Positions 36,766 to 49,960 are shown, counted from the first letter of the stretch. The stretch: DNA of 64,000 nucleotides from Haliclona indistincta (GCA_964017065.1 OZ024787.1:3617503-3681502); one strand, 5' to 3'. Translations and numbers: made by a program. Notes: generated from the sequence alone by a model not told the origin.

Positions 36766-37869
36766 CCGTATTCAAATTCATAGTTGGCAACTTCAGGAAA
36801 ATTTTGCCCGGGACACTCATTAATATTCAAACCACACCCACAAATTAATCGACCACACCTACAAATTAATTGACCACACCCATTAATTTTAAATCATACA
36901 TTAGAAGCCTTTACCTTGTAGAAGTGCATCATCTTTTCAATACCACAATGTACACAGCAAATAAGCTTGTAATGATAATAGTGTTTGTTCTGGGTCATAG
37001 GACAGTTAATGTATGCCAGGTGCTGTTCAAAATAATATTACGTGTGACAGAAAAGGGACTTTTCTGCATCAACATGCTGACTACCTCATTTGTTTGTTTA
37101 CTAGCACTTCACTCCTAAAGACTATCTTATCTATAACTTCTTACTTCGCTGTTGTTTTGAATGTATGTGTGGTTGCATGGAGGAAGTCAGGATAAGCTAC
37201 ATCATGACCACCTCGAGTTTAAATACTGTTATACTATACACTACGAGTTGTTCCCATTGTGATCATCTTCTCACTACACTGACATGCATTAGACAGTAGC
37301 AATAAAATTAATATGGAGCTTGTTTTTTCTCTTAAATTTGGAGCATGATTTATTTAACATGACAGCATAGCAATTTGTGTCTTCATCAAACACTAATGTT
37401 TGTTCTGTGCTCTAACATTTTTATCAACCATGTATGTTACCACATGTAGATGTTCTTCATGATGACTGTGCTTAGATAGGGAACCTTTCACATTCTTGTA
37501 CTTGTGCAATGTAAATTATTTGTTGTGCAGACAATTTAGTGTTTTGAGAGAATTTATTAATGTACTGAACAAATCTAGATTTTAATACCATATTTAAGAA
37601 GTCAGATTTAATCAGTAGCACATTGATAATAAATAAAATTCATCAGTTTTTATTACTGCTAATCCAACAAAAAAATTTTTTTGTTATTTTCGCATGGGCA
37701 AAGGAAAGAAAAATATAGCAAATTCTGGAAGAAAACAAATACCAAAATAATTATTATAATTTAAAAGAAGAAAAAACATCAGATAAAAAGAATATATAGT
37801 CAGATGTTGCGTTGGGAACAAATGTTATTTAATGGATCTCTTGTGCGGGGAGTATTTAGTTGTGGGTCC
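36766..37869. other. A+T-rich spacer downstream of D2
   Basis: A short tandem repeat (ccacacc-acaaattaat-ga, about three units) lies at 36830-36890. Otherwise no gene or element recognised. Confidence 0.5.
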
Positions 37870-40574
37870 TTAATTGTCTTGAGCCCATATCATCTTGGAA
37901 AACCTTGTTGTTGGGTAGCTATGAAGCCTTGCCCTAGGATGCCTTGTTCCTGTGTAGCTAGGTTGCCCTTGTCTCAGTGCACATGAGTGAGGCTGATATG
38001 CACCATTATTTGGGTGTCTCTGGCTGCACCATTGCCATTGTTTAGGTGTCCGTTTTGATTCAATGTACATGTTGACACAGTGCTTGTCTTCTTTCATCTT
38101 GACACACTCTTGAAAGTGTTCTTCCACAATGGCATCAAACTGCAGGATCACTTCAATGCAGCCTGATTTGATCTTGTGAATCCTTAGATAGTGCTTGTAT
38201 ATCTTAAACTTATCCTCCAAGAAGGCTTCAATTTCGTCGAAGGATGTGACTGAAAGGAATTTCAGGATAAGGCATGGTTTGCTAATGTCACGCCGGTCAA
38301 ACTGTACTTCCTGTTGTTTTTCATTGACACTTATCGTGATTGTGCGACAAAAAGTTATGAAATCTTCTTTGTATTTCTCTGTTTGTTCGATAAGCTCTTT
38401 ATTTCCGGTTATCTTGACAAGTTGTAGGAGAAAATCAGGAGCAGTGTAGTGGAAGCTTTTATGTAGTTGCTCAGATAGTTGGGAATGATTCCGGACATCA
38501 TGAACTACACAAGGCGCTTGTGTAGCTATTTTTAAAACCTGATTGAGCCAAACTGCAGCAATTTCAGCATCAGGATAACGATTCCTCAACCATTTGTACG
38601 CCTCTGCAATAATATCTGCAAAATCCCTCTTTAGCTGAAAAAGTCCTTCTTCCATTTCTCTATCCACTTTCAGAAGTTCTTCACCTATGTATTTGATCAG
38701 GATCTTGTAATAATCACTATTAATATTATACACATGCAACTTTCAATGGATTGCTACTCAAATAAATTTTCCATCTTATATGACAATTGTACTACAGTGT
38801 TCCACACGAAGACGCTTGAAAACTCATTTTTAGATATTTAGCTCATTTTCTCAAATCTCATTGATCTCATGCACATATGCACATACCATGATGAAGTTCT
38901 ATCCTTTGGGAGTTGAATGCACCATATGGCTTCTTGTCACATGACTGTCACGTGATACAAGATGGCAGAAAAGACACCCACTCAGCAGACAACGTTAGGA
39001 TCAGGATCTCCAGATTGGCTGGTAGTTAAGAGCTGCTAAAGCTGCAGCCAAGCACTCACCCCGGATGCACATCTCTGAGTGGCACGAGAAGTCGCGGGCA
39101 GCTATACTTTGGGAACAGGGAGCGTATAACAGCGTTTTCAATATGCCCCAACGTTAGGATCAGGATCTCCAGGTCTGTGCTAGTTAAGAACCTAGACTTG
39201 CTTATTACAAAGACTAAACATAGTGCATTTACGACGAACTCACTTGGCGCGTCTCCGTCTTAGCATCGTGACAAACGAAGCTCGGTCTCACAAAATAGCT
39301 GCTTTTTGACGGCCATCTTGCTGTTTTGTGACGTTTTAATGGGCTCCGCCTCTAAAAGAATGACGACACTTTTGATAAACAGTAACCAACAACTGTACGA
39401 GTCAGTGGCGTCACAAGGTTACTGTTATTAGTCGTGTCGTCATTTTTTTAAGGTGGAGTCCATTAAAACGTCACAAAACAGCAAGATGGCCGTCAAAAAG
39501 CAGCTATTTTGTGAGACCGAGCTTCGTTTGTCACGATGCTAAGACGGAGACGCGCCAAGTGAGTTCGTCGTAAATGCACTATGTTTAGCCTTTGTAATAA
39601 GCAAGTCTAGGTTCTTAACTAGCACAGACTCTGGAGATCCTGATCCTAACGTTGGGGCATATTGAAAACGTTGCCCGCGACTTCTCGTGCCACTCAGAGA
39701 TGTGCATCCGGGGTGAGTGCTTGGCTGCAGCTTTAGCAGCTCTTAACTACCAGCCAATCTGGAGATCCTGATCCTAACGTTGTCTGCTGAGTGGGTGTCT
39801 TTACTGCCATCTTGTATCACGTGACAGTCATGTGACAAGAAGCCATATGGTGCATTCAACTCCCAAAGGATAGAACTTCATCATGGTATGTGCATATGTG
39901 CATGAGATCAATGAGATTTGAGAAAATGAGCTAAATATCTAAAAATGAGTTTTCAAGCGTCTTCGTGTGGAACACTGTACTATCTTTGTGTTTTTTAACC
40001 AACCATTGAACAAACTAGATGAGCTGACCCAGCATGAGGCTACTAGTAAGCAGAAGCAGCACTTTCTACATGGTCAACACAGTCAATCATGGCCACTTCA
40101 CTAACAGCCAAGCAATTTCTCTCTTTTTATAGAGGCAACATATTGCTTAGTCCATAACATCTGCATACAATTGTTGTATTATTTGCATGTACTAAAATAG
40201 CGGAAGAGAGCTGTCTCATGGAGATGTTCGAGTAGTAAGACATTTAACAAAGTTACTATGTGACTAGAGGAACTTTGCTTTCTTGCAGCAAGCCACATGT
40301 GTGCGTAATACTTCTCACCATTTGGATATTTGTTATTGAGCCTCTTCAAGGCATTGTCTAGTTGTTTTTCAGGGTTTACAGGATTATTTTTGAGCCAGAT
40401 ATCTAACATTTTCATAAGACAATCAGCTGATTTTTTGTTGTCAGTCTCTATTACTTGCAGTTCAGAGATCTCTATACCCAGCAGCACTCCCAGTTCTTTC
40501 CAGTGAGCAGTATTATCCTTTGTCTTGATATAATATTCAATAAACTCGCCTCTTGATTGAGCTGCCTCAGCCAT
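37870..40574 (-). CDS. Death-domain protein D2
   Basis: Two coding exons, 40574-40319 and 38684-37870, phase 1 (ATG|gtgaga ... acatag|GTGAAG), giving 356 residues starting MAEAAQSRGEF. Exon 1 is a Death domain (TAHWKELGVLLGIEI, DCLMKMLDIWLKNNP, LDNALKRL). Exon 2 has the shared module: AAVWLNQVLK, FHYTAPDFLLQLVK, then YKHYLRIHKIKSGCIEVILQF. The tail (from about residue 270) is rich in Gln, His, Pro, Arg and Trp and has no membrane segment. The 1.63 kb intron is largely filled by the palindrome P1, so the primary transcript would form a very long hairpin. A decayed copy of the 3' end of this gene lies at 50037-50331. Probably a cytosolic adaptor. Confidence 0.82.
38793..39979. mobile_element. 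1.2 kb near-perfect palindrome (P1) in the D2 intron
   Basis: Two inverted arms of about 570-600 bp around a spacer of about 28 bp centred near 39405. The ends are TA-CAGTGTTCCACACGAAGACG and its inverse. CAGT-type ends next to TA resemble Tc1/mariner termini. The left arm carries a segment of about 30 bp (tatactttgggaacagggag region) absent from the right arm; otherwise few mismatches are seen. No coding capacity. Confidence 0.88.
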
Positions 40575-41035
40575 GCTGACTAGCAGTACAGCGCTTTGCA
40601 GGTAGGTTGTCAGAAGCAAGCCTTGCTTCTGTCTTGCTTGTTGTTTTGTGATAGTTTACACAACAGGCCAAATGTGTACATTTTTTTACAAAGTGTATCA
40701 TATGTATAAATACTATGGTGTTGAAACCTTGTCCATGGAGATCATTTGCAGCAATAGTTAGTGATGCTAAGCGCAGTGAGCGCCGCTCGTTCTCGACTAT
40801 CGCTTTGATGCAAAGCTATAATCTAAGCAAACATAGAAAGCAGGTGTCTGGCTATCGAGATTATTCACCAACTCACAGAACAGTTACATTGTATTTAACA
40901 ACAAGCATACTTGTAATGCATTGTTGCATGCCAGTTTGTAAACTTTGTTTATAGTCAGGTGGCTTAAGGTGACGGTACCTTGTTTAATTATTATGCTTAG
41001 GTGGGCGGAGCCACATAGGCATACAGTAGTCTGTT

Positions 41036-41195
<160 letters not shown>

Positions 41196-41635
41196 TTCAC
41201 AATGCGTATCTCAACAACCGCTTGCCACTGAGCGCTGTAATTAACAACACAGGTAGATCTCAGTATTTTATGAAAAACAAATTTAGCAGAATTGCGATTA
41301 AAGGCTTTCTTTTCAAGTTATGGAGTGATTTGCTTGCCTGGACTGCCGTTGCTCGCGTTCGGGCTTCCTTCAGAGACAATACTGTCCACAGCTGGCTACT
41401 TTGCGCTTGATCTGTGACAATGCAGCTCATACGACTCCATAAGCAGCAATGAAACTAGCGAGCGCCTTCAGACTAATCTCGCTCGTCAAGTGAGCCTGAG
41501 CGAGCTATCGTTGATACAGTCTATGCAGGTCCTCGGTAAACAGCTTGTAGTTTTATTACAACAGCTTGTACAATGCATTTTAGATACATGTACTCTATGC
41601 TGCTACAATCCATGGTTCTGCTGCTTGCATGCAAC

Positions 41636-41966
41636 CATAGTTCTGCGGCTTTCATGCTTCCATGGTTTTGCTGCTTGCATGCTTCAGTCCTGCTGCTTGC
41701 ATGCTTCCATTGGTTCTGCTGTTAGCATGCTTCAGTTCTGCTGCAGCTGCTTGCATGCTACCATGGTTCTGCTGCTTGCATGCTACCATGGTTCTGCTGC
41801 TTGCATGCTACCATGGTTCTGCTGCTTGCATGCTACCATGGTTCTGCTGCTTGCATGCTACCATGGTTCTGCTGCTTGCATGCTACCATGGTTCTGCTGC
41901 TTGCATGCTACCATGGTTCTGCTGCTTGCATGCTTCCATAGTTCTGCTGCTTGCATGCTTCCATGA
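41636..41966 (+). repeat. 25-bp minisatellite
   Basis: About a dozen units of ttctgctgcttgcatgct followed by accatgg. The central units are identical; the outer ones vary (ttccat, tcagtcc). It reads open in several frames because 25 is not a multiple of 3, so the apparent peptides are repeat artefacts. Confidence 0.93.
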
Positions 41967-42764
41967 TACTGTTTTGATGCTTCCATGGATCTACTGCGCG
42001 CATACGTGTTGTCATATGCATCTGCTAATTGCATGCTAGCATACATGCTACTGCACCGAGGCATCTGCACCTATGGTGCTTTTTATTCATAAATTAGCAA
42101 TATCAAACACTGTGTCAAAATGAAACACGCTAAAGACGGGTAATAGCGACGCCAGATACTGTACTTCTGCAATAGTTCTAAAGCTAAGCTCTGACGCAAA
42201 GCAGTTTGGTGGCAGCAACGAAAACACATGAATTTTCTGCTTAGCTTCTAGCCAAGAATCTGCACCTGTAGAATTATTTACTTCAAGATGGGCTAACCTA
42301 TTTAAGGTTAAGTAAATTTTGCAGATGCAGGCGAAGTGTTCTGTTGACTCACGCTGAATATAGCTGTTTTATGCACAGACAAACATGGGCGTCACTGCAA
42401 AATCAGCCGTGATTTTGGAAAATCAGAAAACGTAATCCACAAATCTCTTTGTCAGCACCTAGAAATGGTTTATAAGAGTTGAATTTCAGCTGGTAACCTT
42501 TGCTGCATGGTTAGCCAGGAGAGATTTTTGGCTGGAAAATGCGTATCCGTACGATGTCGATTATTCTTTGGTGTAGAATATTGTGCAACGTTTCAACCTG
42601 CATTATACATTGAGACACATTCATTGATGCATCAGAGCGAGTTTCACGCTGCTAGTGTTGCTCTGTCACGAGCTGCAAATAAAAGAAAGTCACTCATTTC
42701 ATAAAACAGGTATCTTTAAGGTTACAGAATACCACGCCCACTGACGAGCAAGCAGAAATGGTTG

Positions 42765-43655
42765 TCTGAAAAAACACTCATAGCATCATTCATGTTGGTT
42801 TGGCCAGACAAAGCAGTGCATATCCAGTCAGAGCAAAGACTGTACTTTGTCGTTTGCAAAAACGGTGACTAGACGCGTTACTGTAGTGCGTTACAAAGTG
42901 CAAGGAACAACGAGCAGCTTCGTCAACTAAGAAATCGAAAATCTCGTTGTGGGCACTCTGTAGCACAACTAGACTTGGCATGCAGCTAGACAGCTTAGTT
43001 ATCTAGGGACAGACGGATCCTTTTTCCAATATCAGCTTTAGTTGCTGAGTTATTTTCATATAAACCATACTTCCCGTCACATCAAAGGCACCGCCAGGTG
43101 CGTTATAAGCCATAACTACCTGCACGCGCAAAATGGCGTCGCACGACGATCGACTACGGGTTCCACCGTGCCTCGTGACAGTAAGAAATGGATTATACAA
43201 TATAAACCATGGCTTCTAGGTGGTTATCAGCAATATGAGACCCTCGCCCTTGATATCAGCCCTCGGGCTCGGGTCTCATATTGCTGATAACCACCCGGAA
43301 GTCATGGTTTATATATTACACATACACTCAAAAATTAACTTTGACAAGCCTTTCGAGTGTGAGCGTAAACATAACTCGGCAACTAAAGCTGATATCGGAA
43401 AAAGGATGTCGGTCCAATAACTAAGCCGTCTAGCTGCAAGCTAAGTCTATTCGTGCTACAGAATACCCACAACGAGATTTTTTTCTTAGTCGACGAAGCT
43501 GCTCGTTGCTTCGTGCACTTTGTAACGCACTATGGTAGCACGTCTAGCCAACATTTTTGCTAACGACAAAGTACGGTCTTTGCTCTGACTGGGTATGCAA
43601 TGCTTTGTTCGGCCAAACCAACATGCATGATGCTATGAGTGTTTTTTTTTTTCAG
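42765..43655. mobile_element. 0.9 kb palindromic element (P2)
   Basis: The outer arms, 42765 to about 43062 and about 43313-43655, are inverted copies with mismatches (for example ctgaaaaaacactcatagca against its inverse at the right end). Inside lies a second, tighter palindrome at about 43192-43312 (tggttatcagcaatatgaga and its inverse). The remaining centre includes caaaatggcgtcgcacgacg. Non-coding. Confidence 0.75.
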
Positions 43656-44623
43656 GAAATTCTGGGTACGTCGCGGATAACAGCACCAAACTTTGTACAT
43701 TTATTCACTGGGTATACATTTCTGACGACACCTTTTGTTGTGGTTGTTAACTATGTGGGTGACTAAGTTTAATCAGATGGTGAATAATTCATTTTAGTTA
43801 ACATCTGCAGAATTGCATTTAGTTTGCTTCAAGTATGGTCAAAATCATCATTGACCATCAGTCAGTCAGTGTCACAGAAAAATGACTTTTCACGCAGAGG
43901 TCAGCCATTGTTGTGAAGGCTAATTACTGTTAGCATACGTTGATATAGCGTAGGTTAGCTGCTGTACTGTGAATACCTGGCAGCTATGTTTGTAGCCGAA
44001 CAAGGCATTCTTAACAAATGCATGGCTTGTATGATTGTCTTCCTTTTACCTGTTTTATTTTTTCTCGCAAGTTTTTAAGTATTTACTCTTTGTACTCATG
44101 ATGTCATGATAGTGTTCGTGTTATCCATCTGTTTTTCCAGTTAAAGCTTTCATCTTTCGTCTTATGAAAGTACCTTTTAGACCCTAACCTGTACTGTTAT
44201 CAATAACAATTAGAGCTCAAAATACCAAAACATGTTTTGAGTGTGCAATTGCATCTTTGACGAACCTCATGATGTAACTTGTGTTGTCAGCTTCCAGTGC
44301 GTGTACAGTCTCGTCACAAAGTTCTTGATACACAACTGCATTGTACTAAAGTAGCTTGCTGTTCACTTGAATGTTGTTGATTTCCTGTTGCTTTATTCAT
44401 GATGACAAATTGTTCACATTACATCAAAAAGCAAATTCAAAAGCAGACAATCTTGCAACTGAGGTACAAGATTTTCTGCTGAATTGACTTGACTAGCTAG
44501 TGCAAAAGCTCATAGATTCACTTGCTGTAGTAACAAATTCAATAGTATTATAGTGTGATAATAGCATGTTCTTTAATATTGAACAAACAGGGCCAGGGTA
44601 CAGATTTACTAATAGTTACACTT
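43656..44623. other. Spacer downstream of D3
   Basis: A+T-rich. No gene or repeat recognised. Confidence 0.45.
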
Positions 44624-45902
44624 TCACTGTCCCAGATCAGTCTTATTTATGTGGAGTTGTTTGGTTCTCGTGCACAGCTCTTCTTTAGAGGAGGCATCAG
44701 TGGCGTTGGCACGCTTGCGAGACTTTGGACCGATGTAGTGTACTGGTGATTGTGTTCCTGCATAGCTGTGAGATCTTGACCATGTCTTTTTATGGTTGAT
44801 GTGTTCTCTTCTCTCCACACACCAGTGGGCTTGTTCTCTTGTCTCTTCTTCGATGGGTGTGATCTGTTTGCTTTTCAGATCTCTTGAAATAATGCTCACG
44901 GGTGACTTGGGTTGTTTCTTGTTTGATTCGATGCGCATTTTAGTGTAGTGCTCAACCGACTTGTGTTTCTTGTCAATGCAAGCTTGGAGAAGAGGCTCCA
45001 TGCTGGCTGGGAACTGCAGTATTACTTCAACACATCCTGGCTTGATCTTATGGACTCTCAGATAGCGCCTGTATATGTGAAATACGTCATCCAAAAATAT
45101 TTCGATATCATTAAAATACGTGATTGATTCGAAGATCAGTATTAGGCACGGCTTGTTGGGGTCGTAATCCTCAAAAGCTACTTCTTGATTGCTGATCGGG
45201 ATGGAGCGACGAACGAACTTGAATTCCTCATTGTAGTTGCACATCCGTTCGATAAGAGCTGCATCTCGTGAGCTCTCCACAAGCCCTTGTAAGAATCTTG
45301 TATTAGTGAAGCTCCATTTGGTTTGTAGTATCTTCCAAAGTGCGTCATGGTTTCCAATGTCATCCTCGATTGCAAGAGGCTCACTCGGTAGACCTCTCAG
45401 CGTTTCATTGAGCCACACAGCTGCGTCTTGGGCATCAGGATAACGATATTTTAACCATCGAAGTGCCCTCACAACTATGTCTCCAAATTCACTTTTCAGC
45501 TTGCAGATTCTCTTCTGAATTTGGTGATCCAGTTTAACTTTGCTATCGTGACTACCTGTAGCTAGTAAATGGAGAAAGACACATAGGGAAAGAGGGAAGG
45601 AGGGAAAGATGATGGTTGAGAATAAAGCAAAACTGATCCAGTTCATAATGTTTCTTACCATGGACTTTACGTTGAAGATCATCCAAGGCAGCATCTAGCT
45701 GTGCTACAGGGTCTGCTGGATCACTCTTGAGCCAGGTAGACAGCATCTCCAGTCTACAGCTCACCACATCTTTTGGATTGTCTCTGTCTATTTCATCCAG
45801 GACATGCTTCTCCACCTTCAGCTGTACTCCCAGCTCTTTCCAGTGCACACTGATATGTCTTGTTTTACGATAGCACACATGGAACATGTCGTTATTAGCC
45901 AT
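44624..45902 (-). CDS. Death-domain protein D3 with basic tail
   Basis: Two coding exons, 45902-45659 and 45555-44624, phase 1 (CATG|gtaaga ... ctacag|GTAGTC), giving 391 residues starting MANNDMFHVCYRK. The intron is only about 103 bp. The Death domain in exon 1 (SVHWKELGVQLKV, EMLSTWLKSDPADP, LDAALDDLQRK) is closest to that of D5. Exon 2 holds AAVWLNETLRG, WSFTNTRFLQGL and YRRYLRVHKIKPGCVEVILQF. The tail of about 120 residues is basic and Ser/Thr-rich (HKKTWSRSHSY, KSRKRANATD), with no membrane segment. The KSRKR cluster might serve as a nuclear signal, which is speculative. An upstream in-frame ATG would add four residues (MHAC) and is not conserved. Confidence 0.82.
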
Positions 45903-46609
45903 GCATGCATGCACGACGAGGAGGCTTGTAACTGCTCGTAAATTTCGGACTGTATGTTAAGCTACCGAGATATAGTTTTCAATACAGCTGCGGTCACAAG
46001 TTGCTAACTTTATTTTTAGCACTATCTAAGCTATTTTTAGACTTACCTACAGTACTTAAAATGTACTTACACTACTCCCTCTATTGCAAGTTGTTATTGT
46101 TTATTGTTACTGCATATAAAATCCAAAACTTTATTAAATCCAAAACTTTAAGTTATGTACAACATAACGTTTCATAACACATTGTACTAGTGAAGGGAGG
46201 AGTTCAGTTGTTTGCCAATGAATACACTTAGCACTTGCTATGTTCCACTACTTTGATGAACTACGTTTTGCTCTGTTGTAATTTTAACCTTCCCCTAGCT
46301 GTTCTTGGATCAAAGTAGTAACTCAGGTATAGCAAGATGGAGTGTCTGTAGTGGTTTTTCATGCGCCAAATTTGTACAGCTTATGCGAATAATTGTCTGT
46401 CATGATTCATAACAGCATATTCATTGTTTCTCTTCATTTCATGTGTTTGTAGTATTATGTCTGTCCTCTAGGCTAGCTGACAGATAAGCTACTACACATG
46501 TAGGCTAGCTGACAGATAGGCGCCCGGTGTTAACTTTTATTCTTTTATCGCCAAAACACACTAGGTAGCAAAATGTACTCACTGGTTTCACCAACTTCCA
46601 TCGTTGCTT

Positions 46610-46975
46610 GGTAGACAAGAAACCTGCAAGTGTTACCTTCCGTCTAAGGCTTATTGTACATGTCCAATGAAGATGCATCAGCATTTCTCTTTATAAATCT
46701 CTTTTACTGTCGAAATTCCATGTTTGATTTTGGTAATTTGTTGTCAAATAGGAATCCATATACTTCTGTTATCTGAGGACTCCACATGACCAAAATATTG
46801 TAAAATATTCTGTGGGGCAGTGTGGGATTATATTACATACCAGAAGAGCCTTTAATAATGAGCTTCCTCTGATAAATCAATGCAATTAGCTGCACGTACA
46901 TTCGATTTTCAAGGAGTCTCAGATTACACTAACCACATGCTTTATAGTCAAATTGTTCAGCTGTATACTCTTTAT
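46610..46975. repeat. Duplicated segment upstream of D3
   Basis: About 360 bp beginning near caagtgttaccttccgtcta, nearly the same as 49604-49960 upstream of D4. It lies 0.7 kb upstream of the D3 start but only about 60 bp upstream of the D4 start. It is a trace of the tandem duplication that made D3 and D4 and might contain shared promoter sequence. Confidence 0.75.
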
Positions 46976-48195
46976 AACTTTTGAAAACTGTTAGATCTTG
47001 TGGTTTTCAAGTTTGTGAAACTGGGTTCTTTTGTAAGCATATTTGTACCAGCTCTTGGAACTGAAATCTTTTACCTATTAATGAAACTTTATTATCCCAA
47101 TACAGTCACATTCTTTCAATTAGTATACTATGACTTGTATAGTAATATATATTTCTGGTCATTATTGTTTAGAAATGGTTTGTTCAAATCCTATTTGTGT
47201 ACATGCATGTATTTGTGATTTCGCAATAGTTATGGTTATTATGTATAAATGTACATGTATTTATCTATGGAAGTCAGCTGATTTTGTATGCTGAACCTCC
47301 TCGAGTGCCTGAACCTATTTACTCGGCTACTGATAAACATAGCCTGAGTTAAAGGCAAACAGGTCTAAACTCGCCATGATTTTGTGGCGTCCTTGCCGAC
47401 TTTTCACTGCATAACTAGTGAACGGATACTTTTCTAACAATCATTACACCCTCGGTTCCTGCTCTGGACTTTAGATTGTCAAACTAACCTGAAGCACAGC
47501 TAGTAGATGTGTGCTGTTCTTAAAATTTGGCGCAAAATCTGTACACTCGTTGATGCCGATATACTAAACCACCTGTCATTAAGGCCACCCAAGCATGCCT
47601 AGTACTAGTCAGGGGGTACGACAAGCTAATTTAATATGATGTAATTGCTGACGTAGGCATTTTTTTTCTATTCCAAAATACATTGCATCTTTTCAGGTCT
47701 GCTGCATTGTTATGGAGCAATTTGGCTGGTAAGTTTGATGCTAAATGAATAGTACATGAAGAGCTTTCTTATAAGCCAGCTTACCCTACATATACCCTTT
47801 TTAGTTTTTGCAGTGTAGAGAGATGAAGATAGAGAATTGGTTATTGGAAAAATTATTCACCCAAGAAAGCACCATCGTGATCAAAACAGCATTCTTGAGC
47901 ATCAGTCAGTTAATAATGTAAAGAATTTGCGGCTGTGGCGCATTGACTCTGGCTGCAATACACACAAATGTCATCCAATCACTGTAACAGCAGATATCGA
48001 GCTCAGGTGCTGATAATCTCAGGATAACTTAAAGCTAATAGTATTGCATCACCTGTTAGTAATAAATGTAATGTTCTTAAAGCACTGACTAAGGAATTTT
48101 CCATAACAATTATTCTTAACACAGAATCCAGATTTATATACATATACTATAATTATATAATTTAATAAAATGCTACTTTTTCCAAATGCTACTTT
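46976..48195. other. Spacer between D3 flank and D4
   Basis: A+T-rich. No gene or known repeat recognised. An open frame at 47000-47218 (72 codons) is hydrophobic by composition only and has no counterpart elsewhere. Confidence 0.45.
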
Positions 48196-49547
48196 TTACT
48201 TTGTTTGTCTTCTCTGAATTGACTGTGATGTTGGCGTTGGTTGGAGTTGTTTACGTTGGCGATTGTACATCTCGCTAAATTTACGAGGTGGTTGAACCTT
48301 GGCTTGTTTTCCTGCTGTTTGCCTGTTATTAGCTGTTGGTTGTACGTACATCTTGATTCTTGCTGGCGGCTCTGTCTTTTCCTTTGCATTAACGCACTTG
48401 CATATACCACAAATTCCTATGTAACTTAATGTTTTTTCGACATCTTCAACTGGTGAATGAGATGCTGCTAGCATTTTTAACCTTGTGTCACTTTTTGATT
48501 GCTTCATTTTCTTGGTTGTTGTTGGCTTAATTTGTTTTTCTTGCTGAGTTCTTACATCACTACTTTCTTTTGGAACAGTATCTAATTCTGTTTCCAGTTT
48601 GTCCTTGATGTACATTTCAGCATAGTGCTTTACTGCTGCACTGTTTTTGTCAATGCAGGCTTGGATAAATGCCCTAATGCTGGCATCAAATTGCAGGATC
48701 ACTTTAACGCAACCTGGTTGAATTTTGTGAATTCTCAGATACCGTTTGTATATACTAAATACCTCTGTCAAGAAAATGTTAATTTCTACAAAATGTTTGT
48801 CTGATGTAATTTTCAGTATGAGGCAAGGCTTGCTATAGTCAAGAGGCTCAAGAAGTACTGGTTTTTGACTGATGGCGATTAAGCGACGCAGATTTTTGAA
48901 GTCTTCTTGATATTTGCTCATTCTCCGTATCAAGGGTTTTGATGCTATTTTTTCAACAAGTCGCTCAAGTGCAGTCGGATTGGTGAAGCTCCAAACCGTC
49001 TGTAGTTGTTTTAGTAGTGAAGTATAATTTGTGACATCACTTTGAAATGTAAGCGGCTCAGTCCGGAGACCTCTTAAAATTTCATTAAGCCAAGTTTGAC
49101 TTAGTTCAGCATCGGAATGGCGATCTTTTAACCATTTGTGTGCTTCAAATACAATATCTGAAAACTCATCTTTCAGTTTGGTAATTTTTTCTGCCATTTC
49201 ATCATCAATTTTAAGCAACTCTGCTTCATGACCTACATAAAATGTATTGCAAAAAAACCATGATACTAACTTTTACAAGCAACAAAATCTTTCTTACCAT
49301 GTGGAACATTACATTGAAGCTCTCTTAAAGCATCATCTAGCTGTACTTCAGGATTTTTAGGGTCGCTTTTCATCCAGGCATCTAGCATTCCAATCATGCA
49401 GTCCTTTGAATCCTTTTGGTTGTCTTTCTCTATCACTCTTAACTCAGACATTTTCAAATCTAGTAGTACTCCAAGTTCTTTCCAGTTTGCACTAAGGTGC
49501 TTCAATCTGCGATAGTAATCTCCAAGAGTAGCTTTCTTCGTAGCCAT
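48196..49547 (-). CDS. Death-domain protein D4 with basic, Gln/Pro-rich tail
   Basis: Two coding exons, 49547-49298 and 49232-48196, phase 1 (CATG|gtaaga ... gtag|GTCATG), giving 428 residues starting MATKKATLGDYYR. The intron is 65 bp. Exon 1 is a Death domain (SANWKELGVLLDLK, GMLDAWMKSDPKNP, LDDALRELQ). Exon 2 has SQTWLNEILRG, WSFTNPTALERLV and YKRYLRIHKIQPGCVKVILQF. The long tail (from about residue 295) contains many Lys/Gln/Thr residues, a cysteine group (GICGICKC) and ends in QRRQTK. The paired CxxC could bind metal or be lipidated, but this is not testable here. Upstream lies the segment duplicated with D3. Confidence 0.82.
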
Positions 49548-49603
49548 GACTTAAAAAATGAATAGACTATTTGAGTGCTTGATTATATTTACTGCTATGA
49601 TAT

Positions 49604-49960
49604 TGAAACCTCCAAGTGTTACCTTCCGTCTAAGGTTTATTGTACATGTCCAATGAAGATGCATCAGCATTTCTCTATATAGAGTTCTTTTACTGTCGAA
49701 ATTCCGTGTTTGATTTTGGTAATTTGTTGTCAAATAGGAATCCATATACTGCTGTTATCTGAGGACTCCACATGACCAAAATATTGTAAAATATTCTGTG
49801 GGGCAGTGTGGGAGTAATTATCTTACATACCAGAAGAGCCTTTAATAATGAGCTTCCTCTGATAAGCCAATGCAATTAGCTGCACGTACATTCGATTTTC
49901 AAGGAGTCTCAGATTACACTAACCACATACATTATAGTCAAATTGTTTAGCTGTATACTG
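49604..49960. repeat. Duplicated segment upstream of D4
   Basis: Partner of 46610-46975, starting caagtgttaccttccgtcta and differing by scattered substitutions and small indels. It directly precedes the D4 start. Confidence 0.75.

Noticed and set aside
41490..42039. 158- and 125-codon frames rich in Cys, Leu and Ala
   Set aside because: Created by the 25-bp minisatellite, open in more than one frame.
47000..47218. 72-codon hydrophobic frame
   Set aside because: A+T-rich composition explains the hydrophobic codons; no paralog, no splice context.
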